Positions 34,311 through 43,055 of a stretch of DNA of 64,000 nucleotides are shown one piece after another. The stretch is taken from NCBI RefSeq assembly GCF_000426545.1, contig NZ_AUFO01000009.1, forward strand, positions 248,001 through 312,000. Direction: 5' to 3'. The stretch is from Paenibacillus massiliensis subsp. panacisoli DSM 21345. Its GTDB lineage: Bacteria > Bacillota > Bacilli > Paenibacillales > Paenibacillaceae. How positions within the stretch are numbered: position 1 is the first letter of the stretch; each line of letters opens with the position of its first letter. Position numbers and translations under genes: made by a program. The notes under the pieces were generated by a model. The model made no database searches and had not been told where the DNA came from. It saw nothing but the letters and a program-made list of their open reading frames with translations.

Positions 34311-35651
34311 CTATTCACCCGTCTGGAAGTTCTCGACCCATTCGCAGAATAGCTGATAGTCCTGCTCCACCTGATTCGCATAGCCGAACGCCCAGCGAGA
34401 AATGTGCTTCACGAAGCCTTCAGGACTGTTACCCATCGCCTCATAGATGGCATACTCGCTATGATAGGCCAGGACTCCCTGCTCCACATCCGCATCCGCG
34501 CGGGCATGCATCTTGGCGGTCAGGCACGCCATAGCAGACAAGATGTCAGCCATATCCTCCGTATCCTGAATCTGCTCCAGCTTGAGCCGCTTCTTATATG
34601 GTGAGCGCTCCCGCACATAGAAGTCCCTATCCTCCAGCGTCAGGTATCCGAGATAAGGATCTGCCTTGTGATGCATCGCCTGCTGAGTCGCAGTCACTCG
34701 CTTACCCTGCTGATCGAAGCTATCCCAGAACACGTCGGCATAAGGCAGAAAATACGCTGGCACGGGCACGCGTACCTCCTTGACCTCCAGCACGATGTCA
34801 TCCTCTCCCCGCTGACTCTGACCCCCTTCAATAAGAACATAATACCGATCCAGCCCGATCGAAGCGGTCCCTGAGCCATGCTTGATCGCAACATCCTTGA
34901 TCCGGTAGTACCCTGTCTCTTCCATGGAAGAACGAAGTGTGGACAGATACATCGGCCAAGCCCCCTCCAACTGCTGCTGCTCCTCTGGCGTGGGCACGAC
35001 CAGCTCACTATTCTCCAGGAATACTCGATCGGTCTGCATGACGGCGGTCACCTTCTCCAGAAAATGCCCTTGCTGACGCTTCTCCAGCTTGCGAAGCAGC
35101 TTGCGGATCAAGCCCTTGGCATGCTGCTTGTCCATCACGAATTTGCCAGGATCAGCCTTGTGCTTGGCATAACGGCGAATCTGCTTGTAATAGGCCAGCG
35201 CATAATGCTCCAGCATGGCGAACTGGCGCTCCTGGTCATAACCGAGCTGACGGCAGACCAGCGCAATGCTTGCAGACATCCGCAGTACATCATACAGATA
35301 GGAGCCGATGTAGCCTTCGTCAAAATCATTCACATCATACACAATCTGACCCGATTCATCACAGAAGGCCCCGAAATTCTCGAAGTGCAGATCGCCCTGA
35401 ATCCATGTCGGCTGCTCTACCGATGTGTGATAGGGAAAATAATGACGTGTAGCATCATAGTAGAACAGATAGGCACTTCCCCGGAAGAAAGAGAACGGCG
35501 TCTGCATCATTTTACGGTATTTCTCAGCTCGCTTCTCCCGATCCAGCTCCATAAGCTTCTCATCGAACTCTTCCAGCACCGAGATGAGCGTATCCCGGCG
35601 CAGCTTGGTACGTGTGCGAATGACATTGTCGACAATGGCTGGCTTGACCAT
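34311..35651 (-). CDS. DUF2252 family protein
   Basis: 446 residues of the DUF2252 family, distantly related to kinase-like folds; no activity is established. Conserved stretches include FFRGSAYLFYYDATRHYFP, IQGDLHFENFGAF (resembling a kinase catalytic loop, D-x-H-x-x-N), VYDVNDFDEGYIGSYLYDVLRM (DFD-like metal loop) and GTASIGLDRYYVLIEG. The ATG at 35651 has GGGGGGC upstream; the frame extends 30 codons further without a ribosome site. It stands alone between the XRE and ECF loci. The full family length is present. Confidence 0.85.
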   Translation of the reverse strand: MVKPAIVDNVIRTRTKLRRDTLISVLEEFDEKLMELDREKRAEKYRKMMQTPFSFFRGSAYLFYYDATRHYFPYHTSVEQPTWIQGDLHFENFGAFCDESGQIVYDVNDFDEGYIGSYLYDVLRMSASIALVCRQLGYDQERQFAMLEHYALAYYKQIRRYAKHKADPGKFVMDKQHAKGLIRKLLRKLEKRQQGHFLEKVTAVMQTDRVFLENSELVVPTPEEQQQLEGAWPMYLSTLRSSMEETGYYRIKDVAIKHGSGTASIGLDRYYVLIEGGQSQRGEDDIVLEVKEVRVPVPAYFLPYADVFWDSFDQQGKRVTATQQAMHHKADPYLGYLTLEDRDFYVRERSPYKKRLKLEQIQDTEDMADILSAMACLTAKMHARADADVEQGVLAYHSEYAIYEAMGNSPEGFVKHISRWAFGYANQVEQDYQLFCEWVENFQTGE

Positions 35652-35759
35652 CAAGATGCCCCCCTGTATGTAAGAACCTGAATTATGCCTCCTATCATAA
35701 CGCACATCAGGGCTACACTCCAAGAAGAGAATACAGGCCACGTAATCTTGTGTAGCGCT

Positions 35760-36896
35760 CTACAATCCAGCTTGTATTAGTTCTCTCGCCAGTTCAAGTA
35801 GCCCTGCCTTATCAAGAGTATGATCGCCATAAGTACTAATAGTATAGTAAGCATCCTGCTGCTCATTGTACCAATTCAGATAATGATAAGTGACCTTCTC
35901 GTTCCTAGTATTGCTTATGTCCGTCATAACATCATTATAAATGACACTACGCCCCGCAACCTGGATGACGTCCGGGGAATTCCCCTTCTCTTGATAGACC
36001 TGCACCTTGTCTCCAGACAGAAAAACAGCACTAATTCCCACATGGTCCCCTCTCTTGGAGGTGTAGGTCCCCTCGAAGAATCCAGGCTCCGTCCAGGCTA
36101 TCGGCTTCATGAAGATCTGACCATCAGGAGCCTGATATGCCTTGGTCATTAGCTCAGCCAATGTAGCGCGGGCTAAGACCTCGACCGTGTTGCTAGCATC
36201 TGTGTTTGTGGTGTAGTAAGCATTGTGTCTCGGGCCTACCCTGCCTACATCAAAAATATACTCCCCTGCCTGTTCCGGAAGGATCGGCGTACCGACCCGC
36301 TTCATTTCCTGCAGGAACCTATCATATTCTGTATAAAGTCGTTCCTTGTATGCAAAGTACAGCGCAGGCTGTGGAGCGGCTTGTGGAGACGCTGCATTTG
36401 TGGATGTGGCACGCGTCGGGATCTCCTTCTTCCCCGTTACGTAATAAGCCATGAGCTCGCCTGGCTTGGCTGCTGCCAATGCCTGTTGCTCATATTTATT
36501 GTAGCTGGCAATGTAGCTAGCCGCTATCAATGACTGCCGCCCATATTTGTTGTATATGTCCTCATTCGTCTCCGTCTCACGAGGCTCGGGCGCGGTATAT
36601 TCGACCTGGATCTCACCTTCAGCATTGCGGATCTGAATCCACTCCACGGCCGCATATGCAGATACTCCAGCAAATAGCATAGAACACAATGCAATCACTG
36701 CTCCTATTGGGGTAGTCAGGCGCCGCAAGGCTGTGTAACTGGAAGTATGCTGATGCTGAATTCGCTCCATGACTCGGGCCGTAACATCAATTTTTGGAAC
36801 AGGTCTCTTATCCTCAGCAGCTCTCAACCAATGATCATCCAGGATATCCTGATCTATCATATTTTGGTGCTCATCACCGAATCCGTGTCGTGACAT
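35760..36896 (-). CDS. Anti-sigma factor-like membrane protein
   Basis: 378 residues. A cytoplasmic N-terminal part (1-60) is followed by one membrane helix (about 63-85, TTPIGAVIALCSMLFAGVSAYAAV) and a large extracytoplasmic region. The latter has a charged linker and a C-terminal beta-rich domain (QIFMKPIAWTEPGFFEGTYTSKRGDHVGISAVFLSGDKVQVYQE). The gene start overlaps the ECF sigma gene by 40 bases, the usual order for sigma then anti-sigma. It probably holds the sigma factor inactive at the membrane. No zinc HCC motif is present, so it is not a ZAS-type anti-sigma. Confidence 0.72.
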   Translation of the reverse strand: MSRHGFGDEHQNMIDQDILDDHWLRAAEDKRPVPKIDVTARVMERIQHQHTSSYTALRRLTTPIGAVIALCSMLFAGVSAYAAVEWIQIRNAEGEIQVEYTAPEPRETETNEDIYNKYGRQSLIAASYIASYNKYEQQALAAAKPGELMAYYVTGKKEIPTRATSTNAASPQAAPQPALYFAYKERLYTEYDRFLQEMKRVGTPILPEQAGEYIFDVGRVGPRHNAYYTTNTDASNTVEVLARATLAELMTKAYQAPDGQIFMKPIAWTEPGFFEGTYTSKRGDHVGISAVFLSGDKVQVYQEKGNSPDVIQVAGRSVIYNDVMTDISNTRNEKVTYHYLNWYNEQQDAYYTISTYGDHTLDKAGLLELARELIQAGL

Positions 36897-37573
36897 GTGG
36901 TCACCCCCTCCTCTGCTTGCATGGCTGTACGTACCTTCAGCTTGATGTTGCGCATCCTTTTCGCCAAGGCATTAGCGCTAATGTTCAGAATGTCGCTCAT
37001 TTCCTCATAAGACCGCTGCTCCAGTGCTCGTAGCACCAGAATATTTCGCTCCTGCAGTGTTAGCTGAGCTAGTGCCTTTTCCAACGGATAGCTGTACCAT
37101 TGTGCCGCCAGCTCCTCCTCAGGCCCGGCTGTTACTTGCCTTGATCCAAACAATTGAAGCACCTGCCGGTATACACGCCGTCTCCGCAATAGATTCAAGC
37201 AATGATTCCCGGCTACACGGTACAACCAAGCGCTAAAGCTCACAGTGGCCTTGTACCTGCGAATGCTCTGATAGGCCTTCACCATAATATCCTGCACCGC
37301 ATCCTCCGCATCCTGCTGATTGCCGAGTAGTCTGCAGCAATACCGGAATAGCTGCTGTTGATAGCTATCCACAATGTAGGCGAATTGCTCGCTCTCCCCG
37401 CGCTGGACTCTGGCAACAACCTCTTCTATGGGTTCTTGAATCTGCTCCAAATGCTGCTGTTCGACTTGTTGTTCATTCTGTTCTTTATTGAATGCTTCGT
37501 TGCATAATTCGTTTCTTACCTCTTTGCGCAAATCGTTGCATGCTTCAATACGTGCTTCCTCCTGTGCCGTCAC
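36857..37573 (-). CDS. ECF-type RNA polymerase sigma factor
   Basis: 238 residues. Region 2 (YIVDSYQQQLFRYCCRLLGNQQDAEDAVQDIMVKAYQSIRRYK, then FSAWLYRVAGNHCLNLLRRR) and region 4 (LEKALAQLTLQERNILVLRALEQRSYEEMSDILNISANALAKRMRNIK) are clear. The first 50 or so residues are an unusual Glu/Gln/Asn-rich extension before region 2. A GTG start at 37573 with AGGAGGTG upstream is preferred to a TTG 11 codons earlier. It is followed by its overlapping membrane anti-sigma gene. Target promoters are not known. Confidence 0.88.
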   Translation of the reverse strand: MTAQEEARIEACNDLRKEVRNELCNEAFNKEQNEQQVEQQHLEQIQEPIEEVVARVQRGESEQFAYIVDSYQQQLFRYCCRLLGNQQDAEDAVQDIMVKAYQSIRRYKATVSFSAWLYRVAGNHCLNLLRRRRVYRQVLQLFGSRQVTAGPEEELAAQWYSYPLEKALAQLTLQERNILVLRALEQRSYEEMSDILNISANALAKRMRNIKLKVRTAMQAEEGVTTCHDTDSVMSTKI

Positions 37574-37635
37574 CCTCACCTCCTGCCGTTCTACTCTATA
37601 TAACAATCAAGGATCACAAAATCGGCCTGATTTCA

Positions 37636-37697
37636 TAAAAAAAACAGCTCACACCTTGTCTCATCGTAGCATATCGCTACTCAAGGTTGTGAACTGT
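37636..37697 (-). terminator. Terminator after the MATE gene
   Basis: On the minus strand ACAGTTCACAACCTTG pairs with CAAGGTGTGAGCTGT with two mismatches, followed by TTTTTTTT. It lies 17 bases after the MATE stop. Confidence 0.88.
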
Positions 37698-37713
37698 CCT
37701 ATTTACCTAGCCC

Positions 37714-39123
37714 TTACAGAGCTGCGGCTGGAGCAGGTACGGGTTCTTCTTTTTCCGGCTCGACCAATGCATGCTTCTCCCACAAGCGGCTCTTCCAGCG
37801 GAAGTACATAATGATCGCACGGGTCCACTCATCCGCAGCAATCGCTAGCCAGATCCCTGCCAATCCCATATCAAGCTGGAATACGAGCAGGTAGCCAAGC
37901 GGTAGACTCATGCAGACCATGGACAGGATGCCCATGTATACCGGGAATCTGGCATCCCCGGCCGCCCGAAGGGAGTTGATGATGACAATATTCGTCGTAC
38001 GTCCGCTCTCCAGAATAATACTGAGCAGCAGCACCTGTGCACCCAAGCGAATGATTTCTTCATTCGTGGTGAAGATCCCCATGAGCGGTACACGGAACAA
38101 GATAACCAGCGCATCAATGGCCAGTGTGACCACCAGGGCCCACTTCACACTTGTCAGTACGCGAGTATACGCGGAGTCCGGCTGTCTGGCACCAACCAGC
38201 CTGCCGACGATAATCGCTGTACCCATGCCTACGGCCATGCTGAACAGATAGATATAGCTGGAGATGTTCACGGCATATTGACGTGTCGCCATCGCTTCGG
38301 CTCCGAGGTAGGTCACGTACAATGTGAACACAAGCTGGCAGCACTGATACATGATGGATTCCATGGCAGATGGAATTCCGATCTGGAGAATCTTCACAAT
38401 ATAATCCTTCGACAGCTTCAGGTAGTGCTCTATTTGAATACGAACCGGTGTCACCCGATACAGCAGCCAGAAGAAGATCAACAGACTGATGAACCGGCTA
38501 CCTACAGTCGAGATCGCAGCACCTTCCACACCCAGTGCAGGCGCACCAAAATGACCAAAGATCAGAATATAATTCCCGACCACGTGAATAACGTTCATGA
38601 AGACGGAGATGTACATCGTTTCCTTTGTGAAGCCATAAGTACGAATGGTCGCAGCCAAAGCATTAATAAGTGCCTGCAGGAAGATCGCTCCACCAACAAT
38701 ACTCATGTAGGATTTGGCATACACCAGAATCTCGCCCTGCACATTCAGTAGCTGCAGCATGTGTGTGCCGAAGACGAGGAAGATCACACTGAGGATCAGA
38801 CCGACGATCAGGTTCAGCGTGATGGCTGTACCTGTGACCCGAGCGGCCTCCAGTAGTTTTTTAGAGCCAATATATTGAGCCACGACAATAGCTGCGCCAT
38901 GACCAATGACTTCGAGAATGAGAATGGCAATAGACAGAATCTGATTGGAAGCACCTACACCCGATACGGCATTATCCGATACCGAGCTGAGCATGAAGGT
39001 ATCCACGCTTCCCATCAGCATAAATAAGAATAGTTCCAGAAAAATCGGCCACGTCAAATGAACAATATTAAGCTGGTTGGAGCCGGACGCTGCCGATCCA
39101 GGCTGTGCTGCTTTCGCGGTCAT
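37714..39123 (-). CDS. MATE family efflux transporter
   Basis: 469-residue 12-helix multidrug/toxin exporter of the NorM-like branch. The paired six-helix halves begin IVHLTWPIFLELFLFMLMGSVDTFMLSSVSDNAVSGVGASNQI and IVKILQIGIPSAMESIMYQCCQLVFTLYVTYLGAEAMATRQY, the two-fold repeat seen in MATE proteins. A Pro/Glu-rich tail (EPEKEEPVPAPAAAL) follows the last helix. AAAGGTG precedes the ATG. It is single-gene, with its own terminator. The substrate and coupling ion are unknown. Confidence 0.92.
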   Translation of the reverse strand: MTAKAAQPGSAASGSNQLNIVHLTWPIFLELFLFMLMGSVDTFMLSSVSDNAVSGVGASNQILSIAILILEVIGHGAAIVVAQYIGSKKLLEAARVTGTAITLNLIVGLILSVIFLVFGTHMLQLLNVQGEILVYAKSYMSIVGGAIFLQALINALAATIRTYGFTKETMYISVFMNVIHVVGNYILIFGHFGAPALGVEGAAISTVGSRFISLLIFFWLLYRVTPVRIQIEHYLKLSKDYIVKILQIGIPSAMESIMYQCCQLVFTLYVTYLGAEAMATRQYAVNISSYIYLFSMAVGMGTAIIVGRLVGARQPDSAYTRVLTSVKWALVVTLAIDALVILFRVPLMGIFTTNEEIIRLGAQVLLLSIILESGRTTNIVIINSLRAAGDARFPVYMGILSMVCMSLPLGYLLVFQLDMGLAGIWLAIAADEWTRAIIMYFRWKSRLWEKHALVEPEKEEPVPAPAAAL

Positions 39124-39365
39124 GATGTCACCTTTCTTCGCGTAAATTCATAAGCCAACCGTATGTTAGCACAGTCTTCCTGAAAATACATCCCATTTTT
39201 CGAAAATATATTGAAACGAATTGAAAGAATCCATTTATCACCTTCATCGGGCCTGATTATCTAAGGTTATGAAGAAGGATACATAGATGTAGGAGGTAGT
39301 ATAATTCCAATTATTAGTCTTCGTTCATTCGCTAATCAATTGATTAGAAGCTATATATGGGATAT

Positions 39366-39476
39366 ATGAGGACAGAAAGTAGAGCCGTGTTGGAATCACA
39401 ACTCCTCGGCACAATAGCCGCTTTTAAGGGGGGAGGCTGTATTAAGGTAATTTATGAATTAGACCGTCAACCTTGA
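39366..39476 (+). CDS. Possible 36-residue small protein
   Basis: Frame beginning MRTESRAVLESQLLG and containing AAFKGGGCIKVIYELDRQP. The stop lies inside the loop region of the hairpin at 39460-39490, which ends in a T tract. There is no clear ribosome site. It may be a small gene with an overlapping terminator, a remnant, or chance. Confidence 0.22.
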   Translation: MRTESRAVLESQLLGTIAAFKGGGCIKVIYELDRQP

Positions 39477-39634
39477 CCTAGGCGGGTCTATTTCTTTTTC
39501 AGATCGTTCGGATGCGCAAATGACAGGGCTTGATAAACCTCCACAGGCATCACCTCCCTTCCGGGAGATTGGCCAAAGTACGTATTTTAACCTGGTATAC
39601 AGAAATAAATAATTATTGATAATGCCCAGAGATT

Positions 39635-39690
39635 CCATAAAACAGCGACCTTCCCTCAGTAAATGTCGAGAAAAGATCGCTGTTTTATGG
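39635..39690 (-). terminator. Terminator-like hairpin after secreted-protein gene
   Basis: CCATAAAACAGCGACCTT / AAGATCGCTGTTTTATGG, an 18-bp stem with one mismatch and a 20-nt loop. It is 22 bases after the stop of the minus-strand gene. The T run sits within the stem. Confidence 0.6.
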
Positions 39691-39712
39691 TGTCTAATTA
39701 TTATATTGAACT

Positions 39713-40405
39713 TTAATACAAGGAATAAGTTCCCGACTTATAATAGTATTCATAATGATTGGTGGCATATTGTATACTACCAGTCCCTTTCCAAACGAGG
39801 CCTCCTGCTTCAATACTTCCTGAAAACGTGGTCGTACCATTGTCATAAAAATCACCATTAACAAGCCACCACATCTGCGTTTCATTTCGAGAGTTAATTT
39901 CTGCTTCAATACTCCCCTCAAACTGTTTTGTCAAGAAATGTATAGCTGTAGAAGTTCGATCAAGCTGGACACTAACCAACTCTTGGAATTGTCTAAAAGA
40001 GCCCGAACTATAGTAATACGCATATATTTTCAAGACGGGTTTATATACACTTGTAACGTTTTGCGTAATACTAATCTCCGTAATCCATGAGTTGGCCAGT
40101 TGAATATCTGAATCTTTATGTAATTTCTGTGCTGTTTTATCAGGGTATAAACTTTTGGCTTCCTCTACGGAAATTCCTTGCAACTCTGCTATACTAAACA
40201 TTGCCTCTTCATAACTAACATCTTTTACAGTTACATTATCACCGAGCTCATCAAGATTATTAAGATCAATAACACCTTGACTTTGAATATCATTTACTTC
40301 CTCAAAACTATTTTGAGCATAGGATGGGACAGAGAAAGAAAGAGTCAACCCAATAACTAAGGTAAACACAAACAACAACTCTAAAAATTTTGTTTTCTTT
40401 TCCAT
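39713..40405 (-). CDS. Secreted protein of unknown function
   Basis: 230 residues. The signal peptide (KFLELLFVFTLVIGLTLSFSVPSYAQ) is probably cleaved after SYA. The mature part has a helical N-terminal segment (EAMFSIAELQGISVEEAKSLYPDKT) and a beta-rich, Tyr/Ser-rich end (LKIYAYYYSSGSFRQFQELVSVQLDR, NHYEYYYKSGTYSLY). It is AT-rich compared with neighbouring housekeeping genes. It is adjacent to a lipoprotein gene on the same strand. No family is recognised, although its general layout resembles the secreted unknown at 29278. Confidence 0.65.
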   Translation of the reverse strand: MEKKTKFLELLFVFTLVIGLTLSFSVPSYAQNSFEEVNDIQSQGVIDLNNLDELGDNVTVKDVSYEEAMFSIAELQGISVEEAKSLYPDKTAQKLHKDSDIQLANSWITEISITQNVTSVYKPVLKIYAYYYSSGSFRQFQELVSVQLDRTSTAIHFLTKQFEGSIEAEINSRNETQMWWLVNGDFYDNGTTTFSGSIEAGGLVWKGTGSIQYATNHYEYYYKSGTYSLY

Positions 40406-40486
40406 ATAACTATTCCTACTATTTTTTATACAATTATAATAGTAAATTACATGGATAATGCAAACATTTTTATTGAAATAATGTAT

Positions 40487-41032
40487 TTATTGTTTATTTT
40501 TATTTATTATGTCAATTATCCTCATGATGATTTTTTCTTCTTTATCTACCTTCGTAGGCTGATTCGGCAAATGAAGAGACCATTCTTTATACCCATCTTC
40601 TGTGCTTAAAAATCCCGCAGCGTAGGCCCCTGACCAACTGATTTTTGCTTCTTCCAATGAATAGACCTTTTCACGAAAGCTAGCTACTAAAATATCCTCT
40701 GCATCAATAAAAAAAATGGGTACTTCAGTTTCCCTGAAGAAATCTTTGTACTCCATTTTAATAGCTTCCTGAAAGCTATTTCTATAGATGAGTATCCCAT
40801 CATACGTTGTATGCTTCTCCTGTATTAAGCTCTGGAGATTTGTCTCCACAAAGTTTACTCCCTCGATATTTTTAATTCCTTTATCTCCAACCAACGCAAT
40901 ATTAAGGTTGCCTGTGTCAAGATTGGAGCGATAATTATTTTGAGATGCCTCATAGTCTGTATCACAACCCACCAGTAACACCAGCAACAGTGTCAGAACA
41001 AAGGCAATACGTTTTCTTAAAACTATGATCAC
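40487..41032 (-). CDS. Lipoprotein of unknown function
   Basis: 181 residues with a lipoprotein signal peptide (LRKRIAFVLTLLLVLLVGC, lipobox LVGC at about 19-22). The mature part has an alternating strand/helix pattern (LNIALVGDKGIKNIEGVNFVE, TYDGILIYRNSFQEAIK, PIFFIDAEDILVASF), suggesting a Rossmann-like or binding fold. The start is GTG with AAGGGGGA. It is transcribed just before the secreted protein gene, 81 bases apart, so the two may work together on the cell surface. No function is known. Confidence 0.65.
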   Translation of the reverse strand: MIIVLRKRIAFVLTLLLVLLVGCDTDYEASQNNYRSNLDTGNLNIALVGDKGIKNIEGVNFVETNLQSLIQEKHTTYDGILIYRNSFQEAIKMEYKDFFRETEVPIFFIDAEDILVASFREKVYSLEEAKISWSGAYAAGFLSTEDGYKEWSLHLPNQPTKVDKEEKIIMRIIDIINKNKQ

Positions 41033-41232
41033 AATCCATATCCCCCTTTTTTTGGTTCTTTTATTATATAACGGAATATTTGTTCTCTCAATGAAATCCC
41101 TAGATTACTTGAACAGGTGCTTCATTTGAGGTTTACAATTATGTTAGTGACATAGCTCTTTGACCTGAGCTCCGTTTTCCTTTATAAGTGAAAGGGACTA
41201 AGACTATTGTGCAGAGAGGGGAGATTTCTCAA

Positions 41233-42234
41233 ATGACAGCTTCTTTTCGAGCGCTGGTAGTTGACCAGACAGGGGCAGATGCAGAGGTTACTGCGCATGT
41301 GGGAACTCTGACTCAAGATCAGCTGCCACCAGGCGACATACTGATCCGCGTCTCTTACTCCAGTGTCAACTATAAAGACGGCCTGGCCAGCAAAGCCAAT
41401 GGCGGGATCGTCAAGTCCTATCCGTTCGTACCAGGCATCGACTGCTCCGGCACCGTTGTATCCTCCACCGATGACCACTTCCGTGAAGGACAAGCCGTGC
41501 TGGCGACCGGGTACGGGTTGGGAGTGTCTCAATATGGTGGGTTCAGTGAATATGTGCGCGTGCCTAAGGAATGGGTCGTGCCTTTACCGGAGGGTCTGTC
41601 ACTACGGGACGCTATGATCTTCGGTACTGCTGGCTTCACAGCAGCACTATCCATTCACAAGCTGGAGCAGCATGGCATGAGACCTGAGGCAGGCCCTGTG
41701 CTAGTGACAGGGGCTACCGGAGGGGTCGGAAGCACGGCTGTGGCCATGCTGGCTCATAGAGGCTATGAGGTAAGCGCGAGCACCGGCAAGTCCTCATCGC
41801 ATTCATATCTGCAATCACTGGGAGCGCAGCACCTGTTAACTCGCGAAGAGGTGTATGAAGGCGGGAAAATCAAAGCCCTGGATAAGCAACTGTGGCAGGC
41901 TGCCGTGGACCCTGTAGGTGGTCATGCACTTGCTGCTGTGCTCAGCAAAATTACCTACGGCGGGGCTGTAGCGGTGAGCGGGCTAACAGGTGGAACAGCC
42001 GTACCAACAAGCGTGCATCCATTCATCCTACGCGGTATCTCCCTGCTTGGGATCGACTCCGTATTCTGCCCGACTGAACTAAGACGGCTGCTATGGAATC
42101 GGATGGCCACTGACCTGATGCCCCCACAAACCGAGCTGCTTGTCGAGCAGGAGATCGCTCTGGACGAGCTGCCACAGGCATTGAGCAAGATTCTTCAAGG
42201 CCAAGCGACGGGAAGAACTCTCGTCCGCCTCTAA
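41233..42234 (+). CDS. acuI: Acrylyl-CoA reductase / YhdH-type quinone oxidoreductase
   Basis: 333-residue medium-chain dehydrogenase of the AcuI/YhdH group, NADPH-dependent and lacking zinc ligands. The start FRALVVDQTG and YSSVNYKDGLASKANGGIVKSYPFVPGIDCSGTV are highly characteristic. The cofactor loop is VTGATGGVGSTAVAML and the C-terminal marker ATGRTLVRL. The ATG at 41233 with GAGGGGAG is chosen over one 15 codons upstream. It probably reduces acrylyl-CoA or similar electrophiles to protect the cell. It is single-gene with its own terminator. The symbol is by family resemblance. Confidence 0.88.
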   Translation: MTASFRALVVDQTGADAEVTAHVGTLTQDQLPPGDILIRVSYSSVNYKDGLASKANGGIVKSYPFVPGIDCSGTVVSSTDDHFREGQAVLATGYGLGVSQYGGFSEYVRVPKEWVVPLPEGLSLRDAMIFGTAGFTAALSIHKLEQHGMRPEAGPVLVTGATGGVGSTAVAMLAHRGYEVSASTGKSSSHSYLQSLGAQHLLTREEVYEGGKIKALDKQLWQAAVDPVGGHALAAVLSKITYGGAVAVSGLTGGTAVPTSVHPFILRGISLLGIDSVFCPTELRRLLWNRMATDLMPPQTELLVEQEIALDELPQALSKILQGQATGRTLVRL

Positions 42235-42263
42235 GCCTCTATAGAGACTGCTCTATCGAACTT

Positions 42264-42316
42264 AACCCACTGTGCAGAACTTATATTGCTCGAAGTCCTG
42301 TGCAGTGGGTTTTTCT
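42264..42316 (+). terminator. Terminator after acuI-like gene
   Basis: AACCCACTG(TG)CAG pairs with CTG(TG)CAGTGGGTT across a 20-nt loop and is followed by TTTTTCTACTTTT, 30 bases after the stop. Confidence 0.85.
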
Positions 42317-42362
42317 ACTTTTCCACTCTTTTTTACTATTTATTGTGCCTTATTTACTTACT

Positions 42363-42420
42363 TTTTGTTTTATCCGATATACTTCTTGTTCTACCAGATA
42401 TACTTCTTGTTCTATCCGAA
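42363..42420. repeat. 21-bp tandem repeat at the VOC gene end
   Basis: Nearly three units of 21 bp (consensus TCTTGTTCTAYCMGATATACT). The last overlaps the VOC stop codon. Because 21 is a multiple of three, each further unit carries its own in-frame stop on the minus strand. Confidence 0.75.
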
Positions 42421-43053
42421 TCTTAGCGGCCCGATATCTCGAATCGTCAGCTCCAGTGGGAAGCGCTGTGCCGGGCGATCCGATGCGAACCATATTCGGC
42501 CCTGCTTGACCGCAATAAGTAACCCGTATCGGTCTCCGACAGGTGAGAACCATTCACTCGGTTCACGCCAGCACTCCAGCCCATGCTCCTCACGAAGTCG
42601 CTCGACGAGAGCGAGTACATCGTCAGTCACAATTCCCACCTCGCAGATCCATAGTAGCTGCCGCGCTGAGAACGGTCCGTCCACGTTATGACGAAGATCC
42701 GGATGCCCAATGAGCTCCAGAATATTGCCCGCCGGGTCATCGAAATACATGGAATAGGCATTCCAGTTCTGAAAGAACACTTCATCTTGATCCCCATCAA
42801 GCCTCGTAAGCTGGAGGCGCTCTCTGGCCCAGACTTTGGCCTGCTGAAATAGATTGTTCGGAATCATCATGGCAAGGTGATAGAAGGGTTCTGTCCCCGG
42901 CTCGCTCGCCGCGAGCGTCAAGCAGGTCGACCCAAGCTGCACCGCGAAGGAGGTCTCATCCTCCTCTACTACCTTTAATCCCAACGTATGCTCATAGAAA
43001 TGCCGCGTCTCATTCAGCTTAGCGGTGAACAGCTTTACTTGCTCGATATGCAT
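42412..43053 (-). CDS. Two-module VOC family protein
   Basis: 213 residues with two VOC halves. The first is MHIEQVKLFTAKLNETRHFYEHTLGLKVV...SMYFDDPAGNILELIGHPD, with metal-type His and Glu. The second (about 130-213) begins LLWICEVGIVTDDVLALVERLREEHGLE and is shorter, as in catechol-dioxygenase-like or lactoylglutathione-lyase-like proteins. The ATG at 43053 has GGGAGGG upstream and lies only two bases after the stop of the preceding VOC gene. The pair is surely co-expressed. The substrate is unknown. Confidence 0.8.
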   Translation of the reverse strand: MHIEQVKLFTAKLNETRHFYEHTLGLKVVEEDETSFAVQLGSTCLTLAASEPGTEPFYHLAMMIPNNLFQQAKVWARERLQLTRLDGDQDEVFFQNWNAYSMYFDDPAGNILELIGHPDLRHNVDGPFSARQLLWICEVGIVTDDVLALVERLREEHGLECWREPSEWFSPVGDRYGLLIAVKQGRIWFASDRPAQRFPLELTIRDIGPLRFG

Positions 43054-43055
43054 AG

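Larger units (their letters stand above)
39124..39712. other. 589-base stretch with small ORF and two hairpins
   Basis: This holds: an orphan AGGAGGT at about 39291-39297 with no good start codon behind it; a 36-codon plus-strand frame at 39366-39476; a hairpin TAGACC/GGTCTA at 39460-39490 followed by TTTCTTTTT; a CTCCC/GGGAG hairpin near 39548-39562; and a long inverted repeat CCATAAAACAGCGA... at 39635-39652 / 39673-39690, probably the terminator of the minus-strand gene ending at 39713. It looks like eroded or small-RNA DNA. Confidence 0.4.

Noticed and set aside
39366-39490. TxpA/BsrG-like type I toxin at the hairpin
   Set aside because: The small ORF lacks a hydrophobic membrane helix, so the toxin label was not used even though the stop/terminator overlap is suggestive.
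29278-40405. The secreted proteins at 29278 and 39713 as paralogues
   Set aside because: Both have signal peptides and beta-rich mature parts, but no stretch of matching residues beyond general composition was found.
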